Origin: Promethearchaeota archaeon
GTDB taxonomy: Archaea; Asgardarchaeota; Lokiarchaeia; Sigyniarchaeales; SOKP01
Assembly: GCA_030606095.1 (NCBI GenBank)
Contig: JAUWHC010000030.1
Coordinates: forward strand, 1 to 13,166
Direction: 5' to 3'
DNA length: 13,166 nt
The position numbers and the translations under genes are program-made. Below the pieces are notes generated by a model that made no database searches, was not told the DNA's origin, and worked only from the letters and a program-made list of their open reading frames with translations. Shown here one piece after another: positions 1 through 6,724 of the stretch (its first letter is position 1; each line of letters starts with the position of its first letter).

Positions 1-1046
1 AAAGTTATTGTTTTATTTTCTAGATATTTGGTGCCGTTGAAGATGATATCAATATAGAACTTTTTTTCATTTTCTTTAAATTTAAAGCTATTTGGAGAAA
101 TTTCAATATCTACAAATCCTGATTGGTTAGTTTTAAATTCATCTTCATATTCCAAAGTTAAATTATTATAAACAATTGTTTTTAAAATCTTGTCTTTAAG
201 TGGTTTTATACTTTGATTGAAAAAATAGAAGTAAAGCTTGATTGTTATTAAATCAATGTTTTCTAAATTGTTATCGAATCTCAATATTTCTATGAAAATT
301 GCTAATTTTTCTACAAAAATTTCATAAGAAAATGTAGCATTATTATAAAGTGTGTTATTTCTTATGCTAAATATTATATCATTTTCTCCTAAATTTAGAT
401 GAGAAATCGTTGATATATTAAATGAAATTTCCCCACTCTCGTTTGTTGTAAAAATATTTTGATAGTGTATTTTCTTATTAGAAATAATTTCAAAATATAA
501 AGTTTCATTAACTAAATAAGAGTTGTTGTCAGTGTGATAAAATTTTGCCGTAAAAAAGTTATAATCTCCGTATTTTAGAATGCTTTTAAAACCTATTAAT
601 TGACACATCACATTTCTTTTTAGCACATTTACGATTATATTTCCTCTAAAAGCATTTACAAGGCTCCCCGCTCCGTTTTGATCTTTATAAAAATGGTATA
701 ATTTAATGAATATTGTATTGGTATAATTCGAAAAAGAAATATTTAAAAATTCAATAATAATTGTCCAATTCTTTTCTGAAAAACCAATTTCATGGTGTTC
801 TGAAGAATTCCAAAGAATATTATCAAAAATATCAAAAATTTGAACTTGGAAATACGAAATTTCATGACTAGGGTCATAATATAATTCCCATGAAGCGTTA
901 ATGTTAATATTTTCGTTATTATAATAAATCTCTTTATCGCTTGTAAAAATAAAAACATCGAAGGAAAAACTTCTAACGGACTTGGCCATTAACATCATTG
1001 ATAGAACGAGACACAGGAAAAAAACTATTTTATTCTTTTTGTTCAC
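1..1046 (-). CDS. Secreted/surface protein with signal peptide and Ig-like repeats (partial, C-terminus outside window)
   Basis: Reading the minus strand from a GTG at 1046-1044 gives about 348 uninterrupted codons to the window edge, so the C-terminus is missing. An in-frame TAA lies four codons upstream, which leaves this GTG (or an adjacent ATT) as the only plausible start. The N-terminus is a classic Sec signal: a lysine-rich NKKNK followed by the hydrophobic IVFFLCLVLSMMLMA, then SVRSFSFDVF. The rest is beta-strand-like, rich in Asn, Tyr and Phe, with many N-x-S/T sites. Two segments of the form T-N-E-S-G-E-I-S-F and T-N-Q-S-G-F-V-D-I look like the strand-turn motif of Ig-like sandwich domains. 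I infer an exported cell-surface protein with tandem Ig-like domains, as is common in Asgard genomes. No enzymatic motif is seen. It is divergent from the eS17 gene. Confidence 0.75.
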   Translation of the reverse strand, partial: MNKKNKIVFFLCLVLSMMLMAKSVRSFSFDVFIFTSDKEIYYNNENININASWELYYDPSHEISYFQVQIFDIFDNILWNSSEHHEIGFSEKNWTIIIEFLNISFSNYTNTIFIKLYHFYKDQNGAGSLVNAFRGNIIVNVLKRNVMCQLIGFKSILKYGDYNFFTAKFYHTDNNSYLVNETLYFEIISNKKIHYQNIFTTNESGEISFNISTISHLNLGENDIIFSIRNNTLYNNATFSYEIFVEKLAIFIEILRFDNNLENIDLITIKLYFYFFNQSIKPLKDKILKTIVYNNLTLEYEDEFKTNQSGFVDIEISPNSFKFKENEKKFYIDIIFNGTKYLENKTIT

Positions 1047-1108
1047 AATAATTCTTTATATTAAATTATAAAAACTCAGATAATTTCAAAAAACATTTAT
1101 TTTATCAA

Positions 1109-1118
1109 ATATTTAAAT
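1109..1118 (+). promoter_or_regulatory. Candidate TATA box for eS17
   Basis: An ATATTTAAAT element lies about 35-40 nt before the eS17 ATG at 1152, which allows a short leader with a start near 1135. The only support is position and A/T pattern in an AT-rich divergent spacer. Confidence 0.35.
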
Positions 1119-1151
1119 TCAAAACTAAGAAATGTGTTTTGCTGAAAGTAG

Positions 1152-1349
1152 ATGGGAAAAGTTAGAACTATATTAATAAAAAAGGTTTCAAAAGAGTTAA
1201 CAAATAAATATCCTGATGTTTTTACAACGGATTTTGAAAAAAATAAAGAATTATTGGATAAATATCTTGAAGTAGACTCAAAACACTTAAGAAATCGAAT
1301 TTCGGGATATATCGTTAATCTAATGAAGATCAGATCTCGAGAACAATAA
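1152..1349 (+). CDS. rps17e: Small ribosomal subunit protein eS17
   Basis: This 65-aa basic protein is a component of the 30S subunit shared by archaea and eukaryotes and absent from bacteria. The whole length fits the family: the N-terminal MGKVRT, the K-E-L-T-N-K-Y-P-D-x-F-T-T-D-F-E-x-N-K core, and the S-K-x-L-R-N-R-I-S-G-Y helix that ends the domain. Archaeal members are usually 60-70 aa, so it looks complete. The ATG fits the conserved start. It is followed after 35 nt by a UPF0148 gene on the same strand and the two are probably co-transcribed. It is one of the clearest archaeal markers in the window. Confidence 0.95.
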   Translation: MGKVRTILIKKVSKELTNKYPDVFTTDFEKNKELLDKYLEVDSKHLRNRISGYIVNLMKIRSREQ

Positions 1350-1384
1350 AAAATTAAGTTTAATAATAATTATTTATAGAAGGT

Positions 1385-1765
1385 GTGGTGTTTATTAAAG
1401 AAGACGCAAAGAAAATGGCAGATCTTCTAAGAACGGGTCATAAAATGCTAAATATATCTTGCCCTATTTGTAATAATCCTATTTTTCAAAATAAAGACGG
1501 AGTATCTTTTTGTACAATTTGTAATAGAGAAGTAATTATGGCAGACAGCGTTTCAGATAAAAATATTGAGGAAAAAGAAATAATTTTAGACAAAAACACC
1601 AAACAAGTCAACATACCAAGTGTATTAATAACTGTTCTTACTAATAAACTATATTGGATTACTCAAAAATTAGAGAAAGAGAATCAATTGGATATTATCG
1701 AAAAATATTTAAAATTGTTATTTGATCTTTTAAACCTGTTAGAAAAAGCTAAAGGTTATAAATAA
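1385..1765 (+). CDS. UPF0148 (Sjogren/scleroderma autoantigen 1-like) zinc protein
   Basis: A 126-aa protein with an N-terminal helix (K-x-x-A-D-L-L-R-x-G-x-K-M-L, residues 9-22), then one zinc ribbon whose ligands are C26, C29, C43 and C46 (C-P-I-C ... F-C-T-I-C). This is the signature of the archaeal UPF0148 family, related to human autoantigen p27/ZNRD2; its biochemical role is unsettled. After a short charged linker, residues 75-126 form an amphipathic helical segment. The start is GTG at 1385, with a second GTG immediately after it; both give nearly the same protein. It follows eS17 by 35 nt, so a shared transcript is likely, and it converges on tRNA-Glu. Confidence 0.85.
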   Translation: MVFIKEDAKKMADLLRTGHKMLNISCPICNNPIFQNKDGVSFCTICNREVIMADSVSDKNIEEKEIILDKNTKQVNIPSVLITVLTNKLYWITQKLEKENQLDIIEKYLKLLFDLLNLLEKAKGYK

Positions 1766-1797
1766 TTAAAAACTTGCTAATTGATTTATATAGTAAT

Positions 1798-1906
1798 GCT
1801 TCTGCCGGGATTTGAACCCGGGTCACGAGGGTGAGAGCCTCGCATGCTTAATCCTTTTTTCTTTGTTAAGAAATCAATAAGTTTGACCGGACTACACTAC
1901 AGAAGC
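1798..1906 (-). tRNA. tRNA-Glu (CTC) with a D-loop intron
   Basis: The minus strand gives a full cloverleaf. The acceptor is GCTTCTG/CAGAAGC and the D-stem GTG/CAT. The anticodon arm is CGAGG-CTCTCAC-CCTCG, so the anticodon is CTC; the T-arm is CCGGG-TTCGAAT-CCCGG. The gene is 109 nt, but removing a 35-nt insert from the D-loop leaves 74 nt that match the archaeal tRNA-Glu layout (GTGTAGTCCGGTCAA then GCAT). CCA is not encoded. It is convergent with the UPF0148 gene; a T-rich stretch follows its 3' end. Confidence 0.93.
1848..1882 (-). other. Non-canonical archaeal tRNA intron in the tRNA-Glu D-loop (35 nt)
   Basis: A relaxed bulge-helix-bulge can be drawn. Exon GGUC pairs with intron GAUU (4 bp with G-U), with 3-nt bulges AAA and AAG on the 3' side of each strand. 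CUU/AAG extends the intron side, and an inner UUUCUU/AAGAAA hairpin caps it. Cutting after the second bulge base (AA|A and AA|G) gives a mature D-loop of normal form. Boundaries rest on this fold and could shift by a base. Confidence 0.75.
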
Positions 1907-2191
1907 AAATAAAATATTATATAGTCAATGTTTTAATAAATTTTAACTAAACTTTAAATTTAATTAAAACAATTTTTAGTCTAATTATATTGATTAAATT
2001 CAGTTAAAAGAGCTGAAAATCAATTGAATTAGCATACAAATTCCAATTATTGATGATAAAAAGAATAGTTATAAACTTTTTTTTGTATCTGTTTGATATT
2101 AGGTAAATAATGGTAATAATAGGATAAAAAAAACAACAAGCAATCGTCCCTATAGAAACCCATAGAAGCAGAAAAAATAATAATAACTATT
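1907..2191. other. AT-rich intergenic region between tRNA-Glu and TFB
   Basis: No coding frame or structured RNA was recognised. On the minus strand, TFB read-through would meet T-runs complementary to the A-run near 2127-2134 and to the A-run near 2172, which could serve as archaeal terminators. A TTTTAATAAA stretch near 1931-1940 is a possible TATA region for tRNA-Glu. Confidence 0.4.
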
Positions 2192-3232
2192 TTACATTGA
2201 AATTTGAAACTCTTTTGTTATGAAGATTGGTTTAAGTAGATTTACATAGTGGTCTCTAATAGAATATTCTGCGATCTTAGTTGCGTCTGAAATTAATTTT
2301 TGAGTTAATATGGTTTTTTGGTTAAATTCTCTAGATAATAACTTATCAGCTAAATATATTACTGCTCCTGTTAAAATAAAAGGATTTCGGCCACCTCGAT
2401 GCCATTTAGTCAAGCTATTTAGAATCGTTCTGCATTTATTTGTTAAATTGCATTTATAATCTTCTTTTGACCAATTAATTCCTTTTTTAATTAGTCTATC
2501 CTCCAAATTTTTATGATTTATAATGCTATCTATTAATCTAATTAAGTAATCTTCACTTTTATGGGGAATTGCATTGCTATTTAAATGAAATTTATATCTT
2601 ATTCCGTCTCTCAAAATTAGCCTTGGATTAACTCTATGACCAAAATTTTGAAAGGCGTCAGAAATTTCATTTATTGTAACTGGGGCATTATGATACTCTT
2701 TGCGAACAGAATAAAAGATACAAAATGCTATTAAAGAAATATTATTTATGATTTTTTGCTCATTTTTAACTATCTTTTTATAATAATACGCAGCGTTGTT
2801 TCGGATATTTTTATTTAAATTAAGATAAATTGATATCTTATTCAAGATATTGAAGATTCTATATTCTGTTTCATGGTTTTTAATCCTGAGAAATTGAGCA
2901 TAGTTTTTCTTTAACCTTCTATATAATTTCTGCTCATCAGGCGGCAATAATTTTCCTGTTTTATCTTTAAGATATTTAGACTTCTCATAATCTATAAAGG
3001 TCCCTAACCCCCCAATATAATCGGTTCTTTCTCCTAACGCAACATACTGTTTATTCAAGTTATTTTTGACATTGGTCTCATTAAAGATATATGACGAATC
3101 CTTATAAATTTTATCTAATACTAAACCACATTCCTTACATATCATTTCGATTGAGTTTGTTATAACACTACCCCCACATTCAGAGCATTTTTCATAAACT
3201 TTTGTATTATTTACCAAATTTAATTCACACAA
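2192..3232 (-). CDS. tfb: Transcription initiation factor B (TFB/TFIIB paralogue)
   Basis: TFB bridges TBP at the TATA box and RNA polymerase, setting start-site choice. Residues 16-35 form the zinc ribbon (C16, C19, C32, C35, then G-L-V-L-D). Residues about 65-105 are the B-reader/linker region (G-E-R-T-D-Y-I-G-G-L-G-T-F-I ... Y-R-R-L-K-K). Two cyclin-like repeats follow at about 110-215 and 220-335, the first with a recognisable LNLNKNIRNNAAYYYKKIV helix. At 346 aa it is longer than usual archaeal TFBs (about 300-310), and the second repeat is divergent, so it may be an accessory paralogue and not the housekeeping copy. The start is TTG at 3232; no in-frame ATG or GTG occurs before the zinc ribbon and a stop lies upstream. 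It is monocistronic and divergent from the 83-aa gene. Confidence 0.92.
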   Translation of the reverse strand: MCELNLVNNTKVYEKCSECGGSVITNSIEMICKECGLVLDKIYKDSSYIFNETNVKNNLNKQYVALGERTDYIGGLGTFIDYEKSKYLKDKTGKLLPPDEQKLYRRLKKNYAQFLRIKNHETEYRIFNILNKISIYLNLNKNIRNNAAYYYKKIVKNEQKIINNISLIAFCIFYSVRKEYHNAPVTINEISDAFQNFGHRVNPRLILRDGIRYKFHLNSNAIPHKSEDYLIRLIDSIINHKNLEDRLIKKGINWSKEDYKCNLTNKCRTILNSLTKWHRGGRNPFILTGAVIYLADKLLSREFNQKTILTQKLISDATKIAEYSIRDHYVNLLKPIFITKEFQISM

Positions 3233-3400
3233 ATTAATCGTTATAATGTACTTAATTTAGGAACCCTTTATCTCGATTTTGTAGAATATTAGTTATTTAC
3301 AATTGAAAAATAAATCCATTAAAATATACAGAACATCTATAGCGAAGGGCTGAGGGATTATTGGAAGTAAAAAAAAAAATAGCATTTTTTAACTTTAAAT

Positions 3401-3410
3401 TTATAATATA
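3401..3410 (+). promoter_or_regulatory. Candidate TATA box for the 83-aa gene
   Basis: TTATAATATA lies about 56-65 nt before the ATG at 3466. A start about 25 nt downstream would give a leader of about 30-35 nt. Support is by pattern and spacing only. Confidence 0.35.
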
Positions 3411-3465
3411 TTTTACATCAGATTTGGTATCCTAAAAAAAAAACATTTTAAAAAGAGATATTTCA

Positions 3466-3717
3466 ATGAGTCAATCTACAAACATACTCGAAAAGATAAA
3501 AAAAATTACTTCAAGCCAAGGTAATTTATTAAAAGGAATTTTCAAAGAATTAAACCTTATTATAAAAGGGAAGAGGGAAATCATGTATTCCGATATTATC
3601 AATCTGATTATACGAGAAGGTTATAAAGGAGAATTATATAATGAATTAATATTATGGTGCAATTATAATATAAGGCAAGGGAAATATATTGTTGAGATTG
3701 AACAAATAAAGCTATAG
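3466..3717 (+). CDS. Small helical protein, possibly winged-helix (unknown)
   Basis: I do not recognise this 83-aa lysine- and isoleucine-rich protein. Residues 5-35 look like one or two amphipathic helices. The second half (E-I-M-Y-S-D-I-I-N-L-I-I-R-E-G-Y ... L-Y-N-E-L-I-L-W-C-N-Y-N-I-R-Q-G-K-Y-I-V-E-I) could be helix-turn-helix plus a short beta wing ending in K-Y-I-V-E-I-E-Q-I. That assignment is from pattern only. There is no signal peptide or membrane segment. It has its own upstream TATA-like element, is divergent from TFB, and lies upstream of an MglA-like GTPase on the same strand after 265 nt, so it is probably transcribed separately. Confidence 0.6.
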   Translation: MSQSTNILEKIKKITSSQGNLLKGIFKELNLIIKGKREIMYSDIINLIIREGYKGELYNELILWCNYNIRQGKYIVEIEQIKL

Positions 3718-3879
3718 AAAAAATTTTGAAATTAAACAAAAAAAATTAAAGAATTTTTATATATTGATAAAAAAAGGTTAATTTGAAAATTGATTTTCAT
3801 TTTAATCTTTACTCTTCTAAATTGCGAAGAAATGAAAACTAAAATAAAATTATAAATGTGTAATTATATTAATATTTAA

Positions 3880-3938
3880 TAATATTATTATATAAAGACC
3901 AAAGCGATCTTTCTTTATGTATATAATTTAATAATATG
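3880..3938 (+). promoter_or_regulatory. Promoter of the MglA-like GTPase within an imperfect inverted repeat
   Basis: TATATAA at 3920-3926 is a good archaeal TATA box; a start about 25 nt downstream gives a leader of about 35 nt before the ATG at 3983. The box lies in the right arm of an imperfect palindrome: ATATTAT (3882-3888) opposes ATAATAT (3931-3937), and ATAAAG (3892-3897) opposes CTTTAT (3913-3918). AAAGA (3894-3898) can alternatively pair with TCTTT (3908-3912). Confidence 0.4.
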
Positions 3939-3970
3939 TTTTTTCAGCCTTTTAAATATTAAACTTCAAT

Positions 3971-3975
3971 GAGGA
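3971..3975 (+). promoter_or_regulatory. Shine-Dalgarno site GAGGA for the 226-aa GTPase
   Basis: GAGGA sits 7 nt before the ATG at 3983 and its GAGG is complementary to the CCTC of the 16S 3' end (CACCTCCT) in this window. It supports the chosen start. Confidence 0.55.
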
Positions 3976-3982
3976 TTTTTCT

Positions 3983-4663
3983 ATGGTTCGATGGACGGCA
4001 GATCATAATATATATATAAAAATCCTCTATTGGGGTATGGGAGGATCAGGAAAAACAACTATTGTAGACACATTATATAGATTAACTAAAGAGCAAAAAA
4101 AAGATATTACTCCAACTGGAAATCTAACAAAAATTTCTATGGCAAGCGGATCAACATTATATTTTGATAGAGGTATTTTTCAATCAACTAAACAGAATAA
4201 AGTATATTACCATGTTTATACTGTTGCTGGCCAGAGCAGGTTCTCTCCTTTAAGAAAGAAGATTTTCAAGGGCACAGATGGGGTTATTTTTGTTGTTGAT
4301 TCACAAACACATTTTTTTGAAGATAATATTGAGTCCCTAAAAGAATTAAAAAATATTACAAGGGGTAAGTTAATTAAAGAAATTCCATTGATAACAATGT
4401 TAAATAAGCAAGATCTTAATGAAACTATTGGAGAAGAAGATTTTAAACAAGTTCTCAAGGAGGAAAAACTCTGGTATGAACCTGATCATGAATTATATAT
4501 TTGGAACCCTATAATATACAAAACGTGTGCATTATACGACAAGAAAATAGATGTTTATCGTAGTTTTACTGAATGCGCAAGAAGAACGGGGCTATATCAA
4601 ATATATGGGGATGGCAAAGCACCTGTTGGAAATAATTTTAGCAGAGACCTTCCTGAATTTTAA
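3983..4663 (+). CDS. MglA-like small GTPase
   Basis: A 226-aa Ras-superfamily GTPase, predicted to switch between GTP and GDP forms in the cytoplasm. The P-loop GMGGSGKT is at 18-25. The G3 region reads Y-T-V-A-G-Q (79-84), with Thr where Ras-type proteins have the Asp of D-x-x-G; bacterial MglA likewise has T-V-P-G-Q. F-K-G-T-D-G-V-I-F-V-V-D-S-Q (95-108) is the MglA-like strand after switch II. G4 is N-K-Q-D (141-144), giving guanine specificity, and T-C-A-L is a likely G5. The C-terminus (about 185-226) extends beyond the usual domain, with no Cys prenylation motif. It stands alone with its own promoter and Shine-Dalgarno, 555 nt from the 3' end of the other GTPase operon. The partner is unknown. 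Confidence 0.88.
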   Translation: MVRWTADHNIYIKILYWGMGGSGKTTIVDTLYRLTKEQKKDITPTGNLTKISMASGSTLYFDRGIFQSTKQNKVYYHVYTVAGQSRFSPLRKKIFKGTDGVIFVVDSQTHFFEDNIESLKELKNITRGKLIKEIPLITMLNKQDLNETIGEEDFKQVLKEEKLWYEPDHELYIWNPIIYKTCALYDKKIDVYRSFTECARRTGLYQIYGDGKAPVGNNFSRDLPEF

Positions 4664-4845
4664 AAATAGATACAAATATTCAATTTTTCCTTGTTTTGTT
4701 AAAGATTACATTTTAATCAAAATTTAATAAAAAGATAAAACTCTTATTTTTTAAATAAGTATAATGCGTTTTATTTTTTAGAATTATTAAATAAAATTTA
4801 TTATTTCAAAGGATACTAGGATTTCCCTAAGGTTATAAAAATTCA

Positions 4846-4956
4846 ATGAAAATAACTAGCATACATGACCTATTAAATTTAGGAATGAAATGTTATAGTT
4901 ACCTTGAGGATTGTAAGAACCAAAATCTCTTAAATATAAATTTTCCTATAATTTAA
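4846..4956 (+). CDS. Possible 36-aa microprotein
   Basis: ATG to TAA encodes 36 residues beginning MKITSIHDLLNLGMK and including two cysteines. There is no clear Shine-Dalgarno, no membrane segment and no recognised family. In such AT-rich DNA a frame of this length can arise by chance. It is listed only because it occupies an otherwise empty interval and has balanced composition. Confidence 0.2.
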   Translation: MKITSIHDLLNLGMKCYSYLEDCKNQNLLNINFPII

Positions 4957-4960
4957 TAAT

Positions 4961-4970
4961 TTATATAAAT
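4961..4970 (+). promoter_or_regulatory. Candidate TATA box for the 60-aa gene
   Basis: TTATATAAAT is about 53-62 nt before the ATG at 5023, consistent with a start near 4990 and a short leader. It is one of the better matches to an archaeal TATA element in the window. Confidence 0.4.
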
Positions 4971-5022
4971 TCTTAATCATTTTCTCTAACATAAACCAAT
5001 ATTATTTTATGTTGAAATAGTT

Positions 5023-5205
5023 ATGGGAGTTTATAATAGCATAAAAGAAGAATTACCTAATCAATTTTCAATTTTTCAGTTAATTAGTATTTTAGGAGTA
5101 GATGCTCAAGAAGTTCGTAAGGTCAGAAATTTATTAAAACAATTTCATAATAAAGGTTTTATTAAAAGACTCTCAAAAAATATGTATGAAAAAATTGAAA
5201 AATAA
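5023..5205 (+). CDS. Small winged-helix-like DNA-binding protein (putative)
   Basis: This 60-aa protein has the shape of a minimal winged helix. A first helix spans about 3-10. F-S-I-F-Q-L-I-S-I-L-G-V (15-26) looks like helix 2 and turn, D-A-Q-E-V-R-K-V-R-N-L-L-K-Q-F-H-N-K-G (27-45) like the recognition helix, and F-I-K-R-L-S-K-N-M-Y-E-K-I like the wing. I cannot name the family; DNA binding is inference from this pattern and the basic charge. It has a good upstream TATA element and converges tail-to-tail with the MglA/roadblock operon, with a 12-nt gap between stops. A role as regulator of the adjacent GTPase genes is possible but not shown. Confidence 0.55.
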   Translation: MGVYNSIKEELPNQFSIFQLISILGVDAQEVRKVRNLLKQFHNKGFIKRLSKNMYEKIEK

Positions 5206-5217
5206 ATAAATAAATTA

Positions 5218-5826
5218 TTAATTTGTTATACTCATTTTTAAAGTTAATTGTGGAAAAATAAAAGTTATAACCCGATTAAAAGAATCTAGAACACCTTTTC
5301 CTTCAATTGCTATTGTCTTATTAATAGAAATAAACTTAAACATATTGAAATTTATTTCACTTAAAAACTCGAATTCGTTTAATTTTTGAGGATCTGCTTT
5401 ATCGTATTTATTTAATGAAATAACTATGGGAAGGTTATAAAATTCATTTTTAAACATAGTTTTTAATTCATTCCAAGATCTCAAATTATGTTGTAAACAT
5501 TGAGCTCTTGAATCAACAACAAAAATTAACCCATCAACACCGTTTAAAGTAGCGGGCCTGGTGCTTGCATAGAAATCTTGCCCGGTAGCAGAATAAATTA
5601 GAAATTTTAAACTCCATTCTGCACCCTTAAATTGTAAAACCCCAAAATCAAACAATAAAGTTCTCCCAACGGTACTATCAATAGAATTTAGGTTTTCCTC
5701 TTTGTTGAAATAAGAAAATAATTGTTTTATTGATGTCGTTTTTCCTGACATGGCAGGACCGTAATATACAATTTTAACTTGCAAATTTTTTTTCTCATAA
5801 TCATATATCAAATTAATTAACCCCAT
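5218..5826 (-). CDS. MglA-like small GTPase, third gene of roadblock operon
   Basis: A 202-aa GTPase close in layout to bacterial MglA: after V-K-I-V-Y-Y comes the P-loop GPAMSGKT (23-30). T-V-G-R-T-L-L-F-D-F (52-61) covers the switch I region. The G3 segment is Y-S-A-T-G-Q (78-83), lacking the usual Asp as MglA does. N-G-V-D-G-L-I-F-V-V-D-S-R (95-107) follows, and G4 is N-K-Y-D (139-142). G5 is weak. There is no lipidation motif. The ATG overlaps the end of the upstream gene by 10 nt, so translation is probably coupled. In bacteria MglA is controlled by the roadblock protein MglB, its activator; here a tandem-roadblock protein is the first gene of the same operon and is the likely regulator. 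Confidence 0.88.
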   Translation of the reverse strand: MGLINLIYDYEKKNLQVKIVYYGPAMSGKTTSIKQLFSYFNKEENLNSIDSTVGRTLLFDFGVLQFKGAEWSLKFLIYSATGQDFYASTRPATLNGVDGLIFVVDSRAQCLQHNLRSWNELKTMFKNEFYNLPIVISLNKYDKADPQKLNEFEFLSEINFNMFKFISINKTIAIEGKGVLDSFNRVITFIFPQLTLKMSITN

Positions 5827-6713
5827 AAAGATTGCATACTATCTAGGGCATTGACTTTTTTACCATTTTCGATTAAAATTGAAAAGTCTTCCCCCCATTC
5901 TTTATTAATAAAAGATATTATTCTATCAATGGGAGCATCTTCATAATCTATAGTTTCTAAAAGAGTTTTACTCCCAATTTTTGTTTTTATTTCTACATTA
6001 TTTAATAGATTTAACCTAGATAAAATAGAAAATGCTCTTTTAGAACCTGAATAAAAATTTTGAATCTCTTTTTTAAGAATATTCTTTTTCAATTCTTCTT
6101 TTTCTCTGTTAAAATCCAATAGAATATCTATCAAACCTTCATCAATTTCTTCAGATTTAATTTTCCCTAATAAAACTCTTTTCATTTTGATGATGGATTT
6201 TTCAGTATCTTGGGAAATTTTTTGAAAAATATCGTGTTCAAATTGAAGATCAAGTAGTTTCCAATTTATACCAACTAATTCTATAGAAAATGAGTTAGAA
6301 AAGAAAGCAATACTCAAAAAACAATTAATTTTTTTTTTAATGCTGTTAATAAACTGACGAATCTTATCTTTTTGCTCAAGTATTTCAATTCCAATTAACC
6401 AAGAATTAAAACGCCCAAATTGGTTCAGAGCTTTGAGAGCAACACTAGTAGGGCATCGTATATATATTTTTTGAGTATTGTAATCAATATTTTCGTTCAT
6501 TACTAAGTCATGATATTCTGTGATAGAAATAAAATCCGTATAAAAAACAAATTCTTTCCGAAAATGAATCAATTCTGATAAATCTATTAAAAAATCATCG
6601 ATTCTCTCTGCACTATTACCATAAACGATAATTGGCACTCTATTTAAGAGTGTATAAAGGATTAGTGTTGTATCAGTTGTTTTTAATTTTTCTAATAACT
6701 CAAAAAAAGTCAT
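5817..6713 (-). CDS. Unknown 298-aa protein between roadblock protein and GTPase
   Basis: I do not recognise the family. Residues 1-110 look alpha/beta, with strand-like V-P-I-I-V-Y-G (26-32) followed by a helix, then F-R-K-E-F-V-F-Y-T-D-F and K-I-Y-I-R-C-P. The V-P-I-I-V-Y-G-N-S start superficially resembles a nucleotide-binding loop but has no GKS/T. Residues about 165-225 are strongly helical and charged (E-E-I-D-E-G-L-I-D-I-L-L-D-F-N-R-E-K-E-E-L-K-K), possibly a coiled coil; the C-terminus is mixed. No signal or membrane segment is seen. It starts 9 nt after the roadblock gene and overlaps the GTPase gene by 10 nt, so the three are almost surely one transcript and likely one complex. A role as an additional regulator, effector or adaptor of the GTPase is inference. 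Confidence 0.8.
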   Translation of the reverse strand: MTFFELLEKLKTTDTTLILYTLLNRVPIIVYGNSAERIDDFLIDLSELIHFRKEFVFYTDFISITEYHDLVMNENIDYNTQKIYIRCPTSVALKALNQFGRFNSWLIGIEILEQKDKIRQFINSIKKKINCFLSIAFFSNSFSIELVGINWKLLDLQFEHDIFQKISQDTEKSIIKMKRVLLGKIKSEEIDEGLIDILLDFNREKEELKKNILKKEIQNFYSGSKRAFSILSRLNLLNNVEIKTKIGSKTLLETIDYEDAPIDRIISFINKEWGEDFSILIENGKKVNALDSMQSLWG

Positions 6714-6717
6714 TTTT

Positions 6718-6724
6718 TCACCTT
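6718..6724 (-). promoter_or_regulatory. Strong Shine-Dalgarno AAGGTGA overlapping the upstream stop
   Basis: AAGGTGA overlaps the TAA of the roadblock gene and sits 4 nt before the ATG at 6713. AGGTGA is exactly complementary to TCACCT in the 16S 3' end of this window. It is the best Shine-Dalgarno seen here and implies coupled translation of genes 1 and 2. Confidence 0.75.

Larger units (their letters stand above)
4664..5022 (+). other. Intergenic region, no convincing gene
   Basis: The only candidate coding frame is a 36-codon one (listed separately). There are poly-T runs just after the GTPase stop that could terminate it, a TATA-like TTATATAAAT (4961-4970), and a short ACATAA/TTATGT inverted repeat just before the ATG at 5023. 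Confidence 0.4.

Noticed and set aside
743..958. 71-codon frame on the minus strand
   Set aside because: It is out of frame with the long surface-protein reading that covers 1-1046, which has a signal peptide and better codon use.
2050..2110. C/D-box sRNA around TTGATGAT
   Set aside because: A near C box is present, but there is no CUGA at the right distance and no terminal stem.
3340..3375. GC-richer patch with a CTGA between TFB and the 83-aa gene
   Set aside because: It stands out in composition, but I could not draw a stable fold or find guide boxes.
4216..4458. 80-codon antisense frame
   Set aside because: It is antisense to the GTPase gene across its G3 and post-switch region, whose protein motifs are clear.
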